A DNA stretch of 64,000 nt from Sphingosinicella sp. LHD-64 (GCF_031157375.1 NZ_JAVIFV010000004.1:682001-746000), one strand, 5' to 3'; counted from the first letter of the stretch, positions 45,320 through 54,180 are shown. Numbers and translations: made by a program. Notes: generated from the sequence alone by a model not told the origin.

Positions 45320-46303
45320 ATGATGCAGGCGATGCAGGTGGAGCGGCCCGGCGCCCCGCTCCGGATGGTCGAGCGGCCGATCCCGATGCCGGGACCCGGC
45401 GAGCTGCTGATCGAGGTGGCCGCCTGCGGCGTCTGCCGCACCGATCTCCATGTCGCCGAGGGCGATCTCAACGGACCGCTGCCGATCGTGCCCGGGCACG
45501 AGATCGTGGGGCGGGTGAGGGCCCTGGGCGCGGGTTCGGAGGGTTTCTCGGTCGGCGACCGGGTCGGCGTGCCCTGGCTCGCGCAGACCTGCGGCCGCTG
45601 CTTCTATTGCCAGACGGGGCAGGAGAATCTGTGCGACGCGCCGCTGTTCACCGGGTTTACCCGCGATGGTGGCTTTGCGAGCCATGTCGTGGCCGATGCG
45701 CGCTATTGCTTCCCGATCCCGGACCGGTTCGGCGATGCCGAGGCGGCACCTTTGCTCTGCGCGGGGCTGATCGGCTACCGCGCGCTGCGGCTCGCCGGGG
45801 CAGGGGAAGCGATCGGCCTCTACGGGTTCGGCGCCGCCGCCCATATCCTCGCCCAGGTCGCGACCTGGCAGGGGCGGCGGGCCCATGCCTTCACCCGCAC
45901 GGGCGATGCGGCCGCGCAGGATTTCGCGCGGTCGCTCGGCTGCGGCTGGGCGGGTGGATCGGACGAGGCGCCGCCGGAGCTGCTCGACGCGGCGATCCTG
46001 TTCGCGCCGGTCGGGGGGCTGGTGCCGGTGGCGCTCCGCCATGTCCGCAAGGGCGGCCGTGTCGTCTGCGCCGGCATCCATATGAGCGACATTCCGGCCT
46101 TTCCCTATGCGGACCTCTGGGGCGAACGCAGCATCCTCTCGGTCGCGAACCTCACCCGCGCGGACGGGCGGGAATTCCTCCACATCGCGGCACAGGTCCC
46201 GGTGAAGACGCACGTCACCGTTTTTCCGCTGGCCGAGGCCAATGTCGCGCTGGACCGGCTGCGCACGGGCGCTATCGAGGGCGCGGCCGTGCTCCAGCCA
46301 TGA
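45320..46303 (+). CDS. Zinc-dependent alcohol dehydrogenase family protein
   Basis: 327 residues (ATG 45320 or 45323). Catalytic zinc ligands: C in ACGVCRTDLH, H in PGHEIVG, and C in PLLCAGLIGY. Structural zinc: four cysteines in QTCGRCFYCQTGQENLC. Rossmann loop GLYGFGAAAHIL. MDR family, probably NAD-linked. It is 13 bp upstream of an aldo/keto reductase gene, so the two probably work in one operon. Confidence 0.9.
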   Translation: MMQAMQVERPGAPLRMVERPIPMPGPGELLIEVAACGVCRTDLHVAEGDLNGPLPIVPGHEIVGRVRALGAGSEGFSVGDRVGVPWLAQTCGRCFYCQTGQENLCDAPLFTGFTRDGGFASHVVADARYCFPIPDRFGDAEAAPLLCAGLIGYRALRLAGAGEAIGLYGFGAAAHILAQVATWQGRRAHAFTRTGDAAAQDFARSLGCGWAGGSDEAPPELLDAAILFAPVGGLVPVALRHVRKGGRVVCAGIHMSDIPAFPYADLWGERSILSVANLTRADGREFLHIAAQVPVKTHVTVFPLAEANVALDRLRTGAIEGAAVLQP

Positions 46304-46316
46304 GGGGATTCGCCCG

Positions 46317-47255
46317 ATGCACTACCGCAGACTTGGCGACAGCGATCTCGAGGTTTCCGCCATCTCGCTCGGCTCCTGGCTGACCTATGGCGTGGGCGTC
46401 GAGGCGGAAAAGGCGCGGGCGTGCCTTGATCGCGCGTTCGATGTCGGGATCAATTTCATCGACACTGCCAACGCCTATGGCCGCGGTGCCGCAGAAACGT
46501 TTCTGGGAGAAGCGCTCGCCGGGCGCCCGCGCGACAGCTATGTGCTGGCGACCAAGGTTTATTTCCCGATGTCGGACACCGACCGGGGCCTGTCGGCGGC
46601 GCAGATCGAAAAGCAGCTCGATGCGTCGCTGCGGCGTCTCGGGTGCGATTACGTCGATCTCTATCAATGCCACCGCTATGATGACGAGACCCCGCTCGAG
46701 GAGACGATGCGGGCGCTGACCCGCGCGGTCGAGGGCGGCAAGGCCCGCCATGTCGGCTTCTCCGAATGGCCGGCGGACAAGATCCGTGCGGCGATCGACA
46801 TGGCGGGGGTGGTGCGCTTCGTGTCGAGCCAGCCGCAATATTCGCTGCTCTGGCGCGCGCCGGAGGCCGAAGTGATACCCCTATCCGCGGCGAACGGCAT
46901 CTCGCAGATCGTCTGGTCGCCGCTCGCCCAGGGCGTGCTGACCGGCAAATATCGTCCGGACGCGCCGCCGCCTGCCGGCAGCCGGGCAACCAGCGACGAG
47001 ATGGGCGGCTGGATCGATCGCTTCCTCACCCGCCCGACGCTGGAGGGGGTCGAGCGGCTGAAGCCGGTGGCCGCCGAGGCCGGGCTCAGCCTCGCCCAGT
47101 TCGCTTTGGCCTGGGTGCTGCGTGAGCCGAACGTCGCCTCCGCCATCATCGGCGCGTCGCGGCCCGAGCAGGTGGACGAGAATGCGGCGGCGGCTGATGC
47201 CCGGGTCGATCCGGCGCTGTTTGCCGAGGCCGAGCGGATCGTGGCCGGCGCATGA
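46317..47255 (+). CDS. Aldo/keto reductase (Kv-beta/YghZ-like)
   Basis: 312 residues from ATG 46317. The catalytic tetrad is seen: D in NFIDTANAYGRG, Y in the same segment, K in VLATKVYF and H in YQCHRYDDETP. NADPH site GASRPEQVDEN near the C-terminus. MHYRRLGDSDLEVSAISLGS is the usual start. Substrate unknown. Overlaps nadC by 4 bp. Confidence 0.92.
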   Translation: MHYRRLGDSDLEVSAISLGSWLTYGVGVEAEKARACLDRAFDVGINFIDTANAYGRGAAETFLGEALAGRPRDSYVLATKVYFPMSDTDRGLSAAQIEKQLDASLRRLGCDYVDLYQCHRYDDETPLEETMRALTRAVEGGKARHVGFSEWPADKIRAAIDMAGVVRFVSSQPQYSLLWRAPEAEVIPLSAANGISQIVWSPLAQGVLTGKYRPDAPPPAGSRATSDEMGGWIDRFLTRPTLEGVERLKPVAAEAGLSLAQFALAWVLREPNVASAIIGASRPEQVDENAAAADARVDPALFAEAERIVAGA

Positions 47256-48100
47256 CCCGTTTCGCGCTCGAACGCTTCGATCTCGATCGCTTCGTCGCGG
47301 CGACGCTCGAGGAGGACCTGGGCGATCATGGCGACGTCACCTCGGCGTCCGTGATTCCGGCCGATGCGCGCTTCTCAGGCGTGATGGACAGCCGCGATGG
47401 GATCGTCGTTGCCGGCCTGCCGATCGCCGAAGCCTTTTTCCGCGCGCTCGATCCCGAGATGGAGATCGCGCGGCTGGCCGAGGAGGGTCAATCCGTTCCG
47501 GCCGGCACCGATCTGATGCGGCTGCGCGGCAATGCGCGGGCGCTGCTCACCGCAGAGCGCCCGGCGCTCAACACCGTCCAGCACCTTTCCGGCATTGCGA
47601 CGCTGACCCGGCGCTATGTCGACGCGATCGCCGGAACCGGCGCGATCCTGCTCGACACCCGCAAGACCATTCCGGGCCTGCGGGTGCTGGAAAAATATGC
47701 GACCCGGATGGGCGGCGCGCAAAACCACCGGATGCGGCTCGACGATGCGGCGATGATCAAGGACAATCATGTCGCCGTCGCCGGCTCGGTGGGAGAGGCG
47801 GTGCGCCGGGCCGTAGCATCGGGGGTGCAGCGGATCATGGTCGAGGTCGACCGGATCGACCAGATCGTGCCGGCGCTCGACGCGGGGGCGACGCATCTGC
47901 TGCTCGACAATATGGATCCGGCGACGCTGCGCGAGGCGGTGGCGCTGATCGGCGGCCGGGTGCCGACCGAGGCGAGCGGCGGCGTCACCCTCGATACGAT
48001 CCGGGCGAAGGCGGAGACCGGTGTGACCTACGTCTCGGTCGGCCGGATCACCCAGTCCGCGCCGGCAGCCGACATCGGGCTCGACTTCGCCACGCTCTAG
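47252..48100 (+). CDS. nadC: Nicotinate-nucleotide pyrophosphorylase (carboxylating)
   Basis: 282 residues. LEEDLGDHGDVTS, LTAERPALNTVQHLSGIAT, LLDTRKTIPGLRVLEKYA and MIKDNHV are the NadC landmarks (phosphoribosyl and quinolinate binding). It converts quinolinate and PRPP to nicotinate mononucleotide in NAD synthesis. It is translationally coupled to the aldo/keto reductase; nadA/nadB are not in the window. Confidence 0.96.
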   Translation: MTRFALERFDLDRFVAATLEEDLGDHGDVTSASVIPADARFSGVMDSRDGIVVAGLPIAEAFFRALDPEMEIARLAEEGQSVPAGTDLMRLRGNARALLTAERPALNTVQHLSGIATLTRRYVDAIAGTGAILLDTRKTIPGLRVLEKYATRMGGAQNHRMRLDDAAMIKDNHVAVAGSVGEAVRRAVASGVQRIMVEVDRIDQIVPALDAGATHLLLDNMDPATLREAVALIGGRVPTEASGGVTLDTIRAKAETGVTYVSVGRITQSAPAADIGLDFATL

Positions 48101-48540
48101 CCGGTTCCTCGCCCGACCACTTCTCCCTCGATCGTACGGGCGGCGGGGTGGTGCTTGTCGAGATGGCGCTTGATCATCCTCAAGTTGCGGCTGTTCGAGC
48201 GGAAGGCGAAGTCGAACAGGTCGCCGACCAGCGGGATTGCGCCGATTGCGGTGTCGATGCCGACATTGCCGACCATCCGCGCGAGATGGAATTTCGACAT
48301 GCCGAGATTGCGCGCCTCCCAGACCAGCCAGGCGCCCATCGCGGTCGTGACGACGTCGCCCAGCACCGGCACCAGGCCGATCATCGCATCAAGGCCCACC
48401 GGCCGGTTGATCCCCGGCACGACGAACAGCCGCTCGAGCATCGTCTCCATCGCCTCGATCCGCCGGCGCACCGAATGCGGGTCGCGGCCGAGCGGAAGCT
48501 GATCCGCCATCCGGCCCAGCGCTTCACGGTCGATTGCCAC
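48097..48540 (-). CDS. DUF4112 membrane protein
   Basis: 147 residues from GTG 48540. LGLDAMIGLVPVLGDVV-type repeat: GLDAMIGLVPVLGDVVTTA and DTAIGAIPLVGDLFDFAF are the two halves of DUF4112, with NRPVG before. Function unknown. It is directly next to the stop of the solute-binding gene (no gap), and converges on nadC with a 4 bp overlap. Confidence 0.9.
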   Translation of the reverse strand: MAIDREALGRMADQLPLGRDPHSVRRRIEAMETMLERLFVVPGINRPVGLDAMIGLVPVLGDVVTTAMGAWLVWEARNLGMSKFHLARMVGNVGIDTAIGAIPLVGDLFDFAFRSNSRNLRMIKRHLDKHHPAARTIEGEVVGRGTG

Positions 48541-49992
48541 TCAAAACCCCTCCGCGATCAACTCGCTCGCCGGGTGGCGCGCGAAAGCGTTCGGGCGAAA
48601 TCCGGTCAGCCGGCGGGATACCAGCGACCAGCGGACCGGACCGCCCAGCGCGATATAGGGTGTCAGGGCGGCGAGGGAACGGTCTGCCTCGGCGAGCGCC
48701 GCCTGTCGCTCGGCGGCGGTGGCCGCGAGGCGAGCGCGCTGCAGCGTCTCGTCGACCGCCGCATCGCAGACCGGGCTCGCGTCGCAGGTGAAGAAACGCA
48801 GGTACCAGGTGGGCAGGTTCGCCGGCGCCACGGCATCGACCAGCCGCAGGTGCGCGGCCGCGCCAGGCGCGACCCGCATCGCCTCGACGCCGATCCGCGC
48901 CCAGTCGCGACGCAGCGAAGAGAACATGATCTCGTAGCCGGGCCCGTTCGGGATCGCGACACGCAGCCGCAGCGATGTATCCGGGCCGAGGGCGGCGATC
49001 GCCGCCGCGGCCTGTTCGCGCCGCATCGGCAGCGGCTCGGCGGCCCAGTCTGGCGCCGCCGGGCGCGGGAGCTCGGCTGTGCCGCCGGGCACCAGCCCCA
49101 GGTGCGCCTCGAAGCCGGCGTCGAGGGCGCGCGCCAGCGCCGCACGGTCGACCGCCATGCTGAGCGCGCGACGCACTTCGACGGCCGCCAAAGGGCCTTC
49201 CGCACTGGTGAAAACCAGTCCGAACAGGCCCTGCGGCCGGTCGAAGACGAGCGCCCCGCGCGGCAGGTCGGCAACGCGCGCATAGGCGAGGTCGCCGATC
49301 GAGCCGCCGGTCACCAGTTCGACCTCGCCGGCGACGAACCGTGTAACGGCATAAGCCGGCGGCTCGCCCCAGAGCAGGATGTCGGGCACGGGATCGCGCG
49401 GACGATCGTCATCGTCCGGCTGAGGCAAAGCGAGATGGAGCGGCGCATTGCCTTCGCCTTCGACGCGATAGGGGCCGGTACCGCGACCGTTGAGCAGCAA
49501 CCCCATCTCCGGCTGGGCGAGGACCTGCAGGAAATTGGGGCGAGGCCCGCGCAGCTGGATTTCCAGTACCTCGTCGGTCATCGCGACGACGTCCGAGATG
49601 GCGGCGAGGATCGGCTTGAACGGATTGCGGCTCGCCCGGCTGATCGCGGCGCGAAGCCGCGCGGCGACCTGCTCGGCCGTCACCCTTTGCCCGTCCGACC
49701 AGGTCAGCCGGCGGATGCGGAAGGTATAGCGCAGGCCATCGTCGGAAACGATCCAGCTTTGCGCCAGCGCCGGCTCGATCTCGCCGCTCGCATCGAAGCG
49801 AACGAGGCCCTGGGCGACGGCCTCGGTCAGGAAGGCGGCGGGCGGATCGAGCGGTCTCAGGTTCGGGTTCACGAGTTGCGGCGCCGAACCGATCGCGCTC
49901 ACGGTGATCGGCCCGGTCGCTTGCGGCCGGCAGCTCGCCAGCAGCGCCGCAGCGCCGCCGACAAGGACCAGCATGAGCCTTCTGAACGCCAT
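48541..49992 (-). CDS. ABC-type peptide/nickel solute-binding lipoprotein (SBP_bac_5)
   Basis: 483 residues with a lipoprotein signal ending LLASC. The family-5 pattern is clear: LTEAVAQGLVRFDASGEIEPALAQSW, YTFRIRRLTWSDGQRVTAEQV, and RRALSMAVDRAALARALD. It should bind an oligopeptide-like ligand in the periplasm. No permease or ATPase is adjacent, which is unusual for this family; the only partner is the DUF4112 gene. Confidence 0.9.
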   Translation of the reverse strand: MAFRRLMLVLVGGAAALLASCRPQATGPITVSAIGSAPQLVNPNLRPLDPPAAFLTEAVAQGLVRFDASGEIEPALAQSWIVSDDGLRYTFRIRRLTWSDGQRVTAEQVAARLRAAISRASRNPFKPILAAISDVVAMTDEVLEIQLRGPRPNFLQVLAQPEMGLLLNGRGTGPYRVEGEGNAPLHLALPQPDDDDRPRDPVPDILLWGEPPAYAVTRFVAGEVELVTGGSIGDLAYARVADLPRGALVFDRPQGLFGLVFTSAEGPLAAVEVRRALSMAVDRAALARALDAGFEAHLGLVPGGTAELPRPAAPDWAAEPLPMRREQAAAAIAALGPDTSLRLRVAIPNGPGYEIMFSSLRRDWARIGVEAMRVAPGAAAHLRLVDAVAPANLPTWYLRFFTCDASPVCDAAVDETLQRARLAATAAERQAALAEADRSLAALTPYIALGGPVRWSLVSRRLTGFRPNAFARHPASELIAEGF

Positions 49993-50111
49993 TCACTCGC
50001 ACCATGTCGACGCCGACCATCGGCTGCCGGTCGCGCTCTTTTACCTGCTGACAGCGGAAAAGCAGCCCCGCCTTTACTCCTCCTTCACCGAACCCGCGCT
50101 AGGGATCGACG

Positions 50112-50459
50112 ATGGAACGCGCCGCTGCGGACATGTCTGCCGAAGAGCTGGAGGACGGTTTCCAGCATCGTCGTTCGTCGCGCCTCGCGGTGAATTGTCC
50201 TGCCAGCCTGAATGCGCAGGACCGCTACACCATCCAGGTGAAGGTCCGTGACGTTTCCACATGCGGCTTCATGGCCGAATGCGACGAGGTCGTACGGATC
50301 GGCAGCTATGTCGTCCTGGACGTGCCGGGAATCGGTCGGGTCCATGCACAGGTGCGCTGGCAAATCGGCCTGCGCATGGGCGGCATGTTCCTCGATCCGA
50401 TCAGCCTGGCGCGCTGCGAATGGGTGGCCGTTCGGGCCGACGCTGACTTGAAGGCCTGA
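50112..50459 (+). CDS. Single-domain PilZ protein (c-di-GMP receptor)
   Basis: 115 residues. The two c-di-GMP contacts are present: RRSSR (HRRSSRLAV, about 20-27) and a D-x-S-x-x-G-like segment VRDVSTCGF; the end RVHAQVRWQIGLRMGGMFLD is typical. It may be an effector of the GGDEF-EAL protein in the same window, but no link is shown. Confidence 0.9.
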   Translation: MERAAADMSAEELEDGFQHRRSSRLAVNCPASLNAQDRYTIQVKVRDVSTCGFMAECDEVVRIGSYVVLDVPGIGRVHAQVRWQIGLRMGGMFLDPISLARCEWVAVRADADLKA

Positions 50460-50470
50460 TTGCAGCTGCA

Positions 50471-50500
50471 AAAAGGCCGGGGCGGACCCCACCCCGGCCC
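50471..50500 (-). terminator. Rho-independent terminator of the small acidic-tail gene
   Basis: GGCCGGGG (50476-50483) pairs with CCCCGGCC (50493-50500). Read on the minus strand, the hairpin is followed by five T residues, as expected for a terminator just after the gene at 50514-50765. Confidence 0.8.
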
Positions 50501-50513
50501 TTCGAAAGCCGCT

Positions 50514-50765
50514 CTACGGGCTGGTGGGCTCGTCGTCGTCGTCGAAGATCACGCCCGTCGCGGTCAGGATGCCCGCGATAACGATCGCCGCGGCAACAGC
50601 CGGCGCAAGCCAACCGCCACCCTCCACGGAATTGGCGTCGTCCATATCCGCGCCTGCTCGCGCGGCGAGAGGCTGGAGCGAAAGAGACTGGGCAGAGGCT
50701 TGTGCCATCGCCGGCGTGGCAACCAATGCAATGCACGCAAGCGGTGTGAGTACGCGACTGAACAT
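50514..50765 (-). CDS. Small exported membrane protein with an acidic tail
   Basis: 83 residues from ATG 50765. Signal peptide (LTPLACIALVATPAMAQ), then a hydrophilic part, one hydrophobic segment (WLAPAVAAAIVIAGILTAT) and the tail FDDDDEPTSP. Similar small proteins with DDDD tails are, from memory, common in sphingomonads; function unknown. A strong terminator lies 14 bp downstream, so it is monocistronic. Confidence 0.75.
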   Translation of the reverse strand: MFSRVLTPLACIALVATPAMAQASAQSLSLQPLAARAGADMDDANSVEGGGWLAPAVAAAIVIAGILTATGVIFDDDDEPTSP

Positions 50766-50941
50766 CTGAACCCCTTTCCATCGGCCAGTGGATGCAAAGG
50801 CCGCAACTGACGCATCGGGGAAAGGGTGCAACGCTAGCGACGAAACGCGCTGAAACGACGATGACGCGCAGGTCCCACGCAGATCGTAGGGCACCTGTCA
50901 TGACCCTTCGAGGCGGCGCTTGCGGCTGCGCCAGGCTGTGT

Positions 50942-51028
50942 TGGTGCGGACGGCGGGACTCGAACCCGCACGCCCTTGCGGGCAGAAGATTTTAAGTCTC
51001 CAGCGTCTACCGGTTCCGCCACGTCCGC
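50942..51028 (-). tRNA. tRNA-Leu (anticodon TAA)
   Basis: 87 nt on the minus strand. The acceptor stem GCGGACG pairs with CGTCCGC; D arm TGGCGGAACCGGTAGACGC; anticodon loop CTTAAAA gives TAA; a long variable arm (GCCCGCAAGGGCGT) marks a class II tRNA; encoded CCA at the 3' end. Confidence 0.97.
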
Positions 51029-51172
51029 ACATTTGCGTCGTGCGCGGACGGCGCGGCATTGGTCAAGGTTCCGTGCGCATTTCCTGCTGCGTAGGCAGGC
51101 ATAGGCCGAACTTGTGGTCCGTTCGATCGTTTTGATTGGTCACGCAGAGAATGGCGTGATCATAAAAGTCGA

Positions 51173-51535
51173 ATGGGCAAGACCATCAAAGCCACGCAAC
51201 CGCCACGGCGGCTGAATCCTGCCGCGCTCGGCGCAACGATCACCGAGCACTATCACAATCGCTCGCTCGCCGATGTGAACGACCACGAGATCCGACTGAG
51301 CGTGATGACTGAGGGTTTCCCCTGGCACATCCATCCCGATTCCGACGAGACCTTCCTCGTCGTCGAAGGTCAACTCGTCATCGAGTTCGAGGCCGGCGAA
51401 GTGGTGCTGTCTCCCGGGGAGATGCTGACCGTGCCGCACGGGGCGCGTCATCGGACGCGGCCGGGCGGCGCCCGGTCAGTCAACCTGACGTTTGCGCGGA
51501 AGGACGCCGCGACCGCCTTCGAAGCCGGCGGCTAG
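51173..51535 (+). CDS. Single-domain cupin protein
   Basis: 120 residues. Cupin motif 1 is seen in FPWHIHPDSDETFLVVEGQL with H, H and E as metal ligands, and motif 2 in LSPGEMLTVPHGARHRTRP. It is a small beta-barrel that could bind a metal and a small ligand; no enzyme activity can be assigned. Confidence 0.88.
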   Translation: MGKTIKATQPPRRLNPAALGATITEHYHNRSLADVNDHEIRLSVMTEGFPWHIHPDSDETFLVVEGQLVIEFEAGEVVLSPGEMLTVPHGARHRTRPGGARSVNLTFARKDAATAFEAGG

Positions 51536-51551
51536 GCGCGGCACCCGAACG

Positions 51552-51830
51552 TCAGACGTTCAGCCGCTCGCGCATTTCCTTGCCGGGCTTGAAATAGGGA
51601 ACGCGCTTGGCGTCGACGTCGACCGGATCACCGGTGCGCGGGTTGCGGCCCTTGCGGGCATCGCGACCCCGGGTCGAAAAGGCGCCGAAGCCGCGGAGCT
51701 CGACGCGGCCGCCATCCTGCAGCTGGGCGATGATGGCATCGTAGAATGCCGAGACGACGCGTTCGACCTCCTTCAGCGTGAGATCGGGGTGGTCGTCGCA
51801 CAGCTTCTGCACGAGTTCAGATCGAATCAC
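51552..51830 (-). CDS. ihfB: Integration host factor subunit beta
   Basis: 92 residues from GTG 51830, with AAGGGGG 5 bp before it (the ATG 15 bp further upstream is less likely). [17 protein letters not shown] and [20 protein letters not shown] plus GRNPRTGD with the DNA-intercalating proline are diagnostic. It bends DNA as a heterodimer with IhfA. Classic position directly behind rpsA. Confidence 0.97.
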   Translation of the reverse strand: MIRSELVQKLCDDHPDLTLKEVERVVSAFYDAIIAQLQDGGRVELRGFGAFSTRGRDARKGRNPRTGDPVDVDAKRVPYFKPGKEMRERLNV

Positions 51831-52004
51831 GCTTGCCCCCTTCAAGAAGACGCATGGCTTGAGACGCAGCCGGAAAGCGGCACGTCCCCAAACGCCGCCG
51901 CTGATTCAGGTTAGTCGCACCGATGCGGGCAAAATGCAATCGGGGATCGCGCGAAATTCCGTGCAATTCAAAGGCGCTAGTTAACGAAACGAAACCGAAA
52001 CGAA

Positions 52005-52032
52005 CCGGGCGGGCGCGTACGCACCCGCCCGG
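52005..52032 (-). terminator. Terminator-like hairpin after rpsA
   Basis: CCGGGCGGG (52005-52013) pairs with CCCGCCCGG (52024-52032) and the loop is itself self-complementary. On the minus strand it follows the rpsA stop and is followed by TTCGTTTCGGTTTCGTTTCG, a T-rich run with a short tandem CGAAA-type repeat. It may attenuate read-through into ihfB. Confidence 0.65.
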
Positions 52033-52041
52033 TAATATTCG

Positions 52042-53745
52042 TTAGCTTTGTTTTTGCTTGAGGGCTTCGCCGAGGATGTCGCCGAGGCTGGCGCCCGAAT
52101 CGGACGAGCCGTACTGGGCGACCGCCTGCTTCTCCTCGGCGATCTGCAGCGCCTTGACCGAGAAGGTCGGCTTCTTCGAGCGGTCGAAGCCGGTCACCAT
52201 CGCGTCGAACTTCTGGCCCGGCTGGAAGCGCTCCGGGCGCTGCTCGTCGCGGTCGCGGCCGAGATCGTTGCGCTTGATGAAGCCGGTCGCGCCGTCGTCG
52301 CCGACCTGGACGTCGAGGCCGCCGTCATTGACCGCCAGCACGGTCACGGTGACGATCTCGTTCTTGTTGACGCCGCTGCCCGTGCTCGCGCCCTTGGCGA
52401 CGCCGCCGCGCTCGAGCTGCTTCATGCCGAGCGAGATGCGCTCCTTCTCGACGTCGACATCGAGCACGACGGCCTTCACGACCTCGCCCTTGCGGTGCAG
52501 ATTCAGGGCCTCCTCGCCCGACACGCCCCAGGCGATGTCCGACATGTGGACCATGCCGTCGACGTCGCCGGGCAGGCCGATGAACAGGCCGAACTCGGTC
52601 GCGTTCTTGACCTCGCCCTCGACCTCGGCGCCGACCGGGTGCTGCTCGGCGAAGCTCGCCCACGGATTGGCCTGCGCCTGCTTGAGGCCGAGCGAAATCC
52701 GGCGCTTCTCCTCGTCGACCTCGAGCACCGAGACGTCGACCTCCTGGGAGGTGGAGACGATCTTGCCCGGATGGACGTTCTTCTTGGTCCAGCTCATCTC
52801 GGAGACGTGGACGAGGCCCTCGATGCCCGGCTCGAGCTCGACGAAGGCGCCATATTCGGTGATGTTGGTGACGCGGCCCTTGAACACGCCGTCGACCGGA
52901 TATTTGGCGGCCGCACCCTCCCACGGATCGGATTCGAGCTGCTTCATGCCGAGGCTGATGCGCTGGGTGTCGCGGTTGATGCGGACGATCTGCACCTTCA
53001 CCGTGTCGCCGATGTTCAGCACCTCGCTCGGATGGCCGACGCGCTTGTAGGAAATGTCGGTGACGTGGAGCAGGCCGTCGATGCCGCCGAGGTCGACGAA
53101 CGCGCCATAATCGGTGATGTTCTTGACGACGCCGTCGACCACCTGGCCCTCGGCGAGGCTCTGGATGAGGCCCGAGCGCTGCTCGGCGCGGGTCTCCTCG
53201 AGGATCGCGCGGCGCGAGACGACGATATTGCCGCGGCGGCGATCCATCTTGAGGATCTGGAAGGGCTGCGGCAGGTCCATCAGCGGGCCGACGTCGCGGA
53301 CCGGGCGGATGTCGACCTGGCTGCCGGGCAGGAAGGCGACGGCGCCGCCGAGATCGACGGTGAAGCCGCCCTTGACGCGGCCGAAGATCACGCCCTCGAC
53401 GCGGTTGCCGGCGGTGTGCTCGGTCTCGAGCTTGTCCCAGGCGGCTTCGCGGCGGGCGCGGTCGCGGCTCAGCATCGCCTCGCCGTTCACATTCTCGATG
53501 CGGTCGACATAGACCTCGACCTGGTCGCCGACATTGAGGTCGGACTTCTGGCCCGGCGTGGTGAACTCGCGCAAGGGAACGCGGCCTTCCGACTTCAGGC
53601 CGACGTCGATGACAGCCATGTCGTTCTCGATGGCGGTGATGGTGCCGACGACGACGCGGCCTTCGAAGCTTTCGTTCTCGCCGCCGAGGGATTGGTTGAG
53701 GAGCGCCGCGAAATCGTCGCGGGTCGGATTTGCCGTGGTGGCCAT
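52042..53745 (-). CDS. rpsA: 30S ribosomal protein S1
   Basis: 567 residues from ATG 53745. Six S1 (OB-fold) repeats can be followed, for example GTITAIENDMAVIDVGLKSE, VVKNITDYGAFVDLGGIDG, VTNITEYGAFVELEPGIEG and VKNATEFGLFIGLPGDVDG. S1 binds mRNA leaders on the small subunit. No strong Shine-Dalgarno precedes the ATG, as is common for rpsA. In most alphaproteobacteria cmk lies upstream; here the upstream region is taken by a leader of about 240 bp and then a foreign island. Confidence 0.98.
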   Translation of the reverse strand: MATTANPTRDDFAALLNQSLGGENESFEGRVVVGTITAIENDMAVIDVGLKSEGRVPLREFTTPGQKSDLNVGDQVEVYVDRIENVNGEAMLSRDRARREAAWDKLETEHTAGNRVEGVIFGRVKGGFTVDLGGAVAFLPGSQVDIRPVRDVGPLMDLPQPFQILKMDRRRGNIVVSRRAILEETRAEQRSGLIQSLAEGQVVDGVVKNITDYGAFVDLGGIDGLLHVTDISYKRVGHPSEVLNIGDTVKVQIVRINRDTQRISLGMKQLESDPWEGAAAKYPVDGVFKGRVTNITEYGAFVELEPGIEGLVHVSEMSWTKKNVHPGKIVSTSQEVDVSVLEVDEEKRRISLGLKQAQANPWASFAEQHPVGAEVEGEVKNATEFGLFIGLPGDVDGMVHMSDIAWGVSGEEALNLHRKGEVVKAVVLDVDVEKERISLGMKQLERGGVAKGASTGSGVNKNEIVTVTVLAVNDGGLDVQVGDDGATGFIKRNDLGRDRDEQRPERFQPGQKFDAMVTGFDRSKKPTFSVKALQIAEEKQAVAQYGSSDSGASLGDILGEALKQKQS

Positions 53746-53782
53746 ATGAAAAGGAGTCCAAACTAACGTTTGCCTGGGGAGC

Positions 53783-53804
53783 GTTCCCTTAGAGCGGGAA
53801 CGCA
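53783..53804 (-). promoter_or_regulatory. rpsA: Hairpin in the rpsA 5' leader
   Basis: Perfect 8-bp stem GCGTTCCC/GGGAACGC around a short loop, 38 nt upstream of the rpsA start codon. Ribosomal protein S1 represses its own mRNA in E. coli by binding leader hairpins; this could serve the same purpose, which is an inference. Confidence 0.5.
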
Positions 53805-53929
53805 CCTCCCCCGGTCTTTTGCACCAGCATGCCGAAACGGCCCCATGCCGCTGCGGCGCCCGTTGGATCGGAGAGGCCGCGGCCCGCGCAGGAAAGCAAA
53901 AAGGCGCGCTGGGGCGGAGCTGAGATGCC

Positions 53930-54020
53930 CACCCAAACGCGCTGCCCTATCCTGGCTGCCGCGAGCGCAACCGCCCGCCGGACGGGCGCGCATATAGGGG
54001 AAGAGCGGGGAGGGGGCAAG
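53930..54020. repeat. Direct repeat copy A (contains the rpsA promoter)
   Basis: The core 53944-54020 (77 bp) matches 55081-55157 at 72 of 77 positions, and a weaker match continues at both ends (CACCCAAA on one side, GGG(A/C)CCAG on the other). Copies A and B enclose the ADP-ribosyltransferase/SWIB pair in the same orientation. Confidence 0.9.
53991..54019 (-). promoter_or_regulatory. Likely sigma-70 promoter of rpsA
   Basis: On the minus strand TTGCCC (54014-54019) and TATATG (53991-53996) are 17 bases apart. It points at rpsA, with transcription starting near 53984. The element is preserved in both repeat copies. Confidence 0.6.
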
Positions 54021-54180
54021 TGCCATGCGGGACCCAGCCTGGAGGAGAATGGCCATTAGGCGGGACGGCGCGGCCATCGCGGAAAGGTGACCTGCCAGGC
54101 AGGGTGATAACGTATCGATGCCGAAATCAAATTGATCGTTCCGAATATTTTTGCTTGTCTCTGCTTTCAGGGGGGCTTCG

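Larger units (their letters stand above)
53746..54180. other. rpsA leader and promoter region (435 bp without an accepted gene)
   Basis: Read on the minus strand it contains the likely rpsA promoter (53991-54019), a leader of about 240 nt, and, 38 nt before the ATG, a hairpin GCGTTCCC-GCTCTAA-GGGAACGC (53783-53804). Short open frames exist in it on both strands but none has a convincing start or known similarity. The part 54020-54180 on the other side of the promoter is the leader region of the ADP-ribosyltransferase gene. Confidence 0.6.

Noticed and set aside
47122-50193. A 1023-codon open frame on the plus strand across nadC and the solute-binding gene
   Set aside because: It crosses two well-supported genes in other frames and is Arg/Gly/Pro-rich without any domain.
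52048-53766. A 572-codon plus-strand frame opposite rpsA
   Set aside because: It is the antisense frame of S1 repeats; regular D/A/L-rich repetition reflects the S1 domain periodicity.
53789-54019. A 76-codon minus-strand frame upstream of rpsA
   Set aside because: It covers the presumed promoter and leader, has no ribosome binding site, and its match in copy B does not preserve the frame convincingly.
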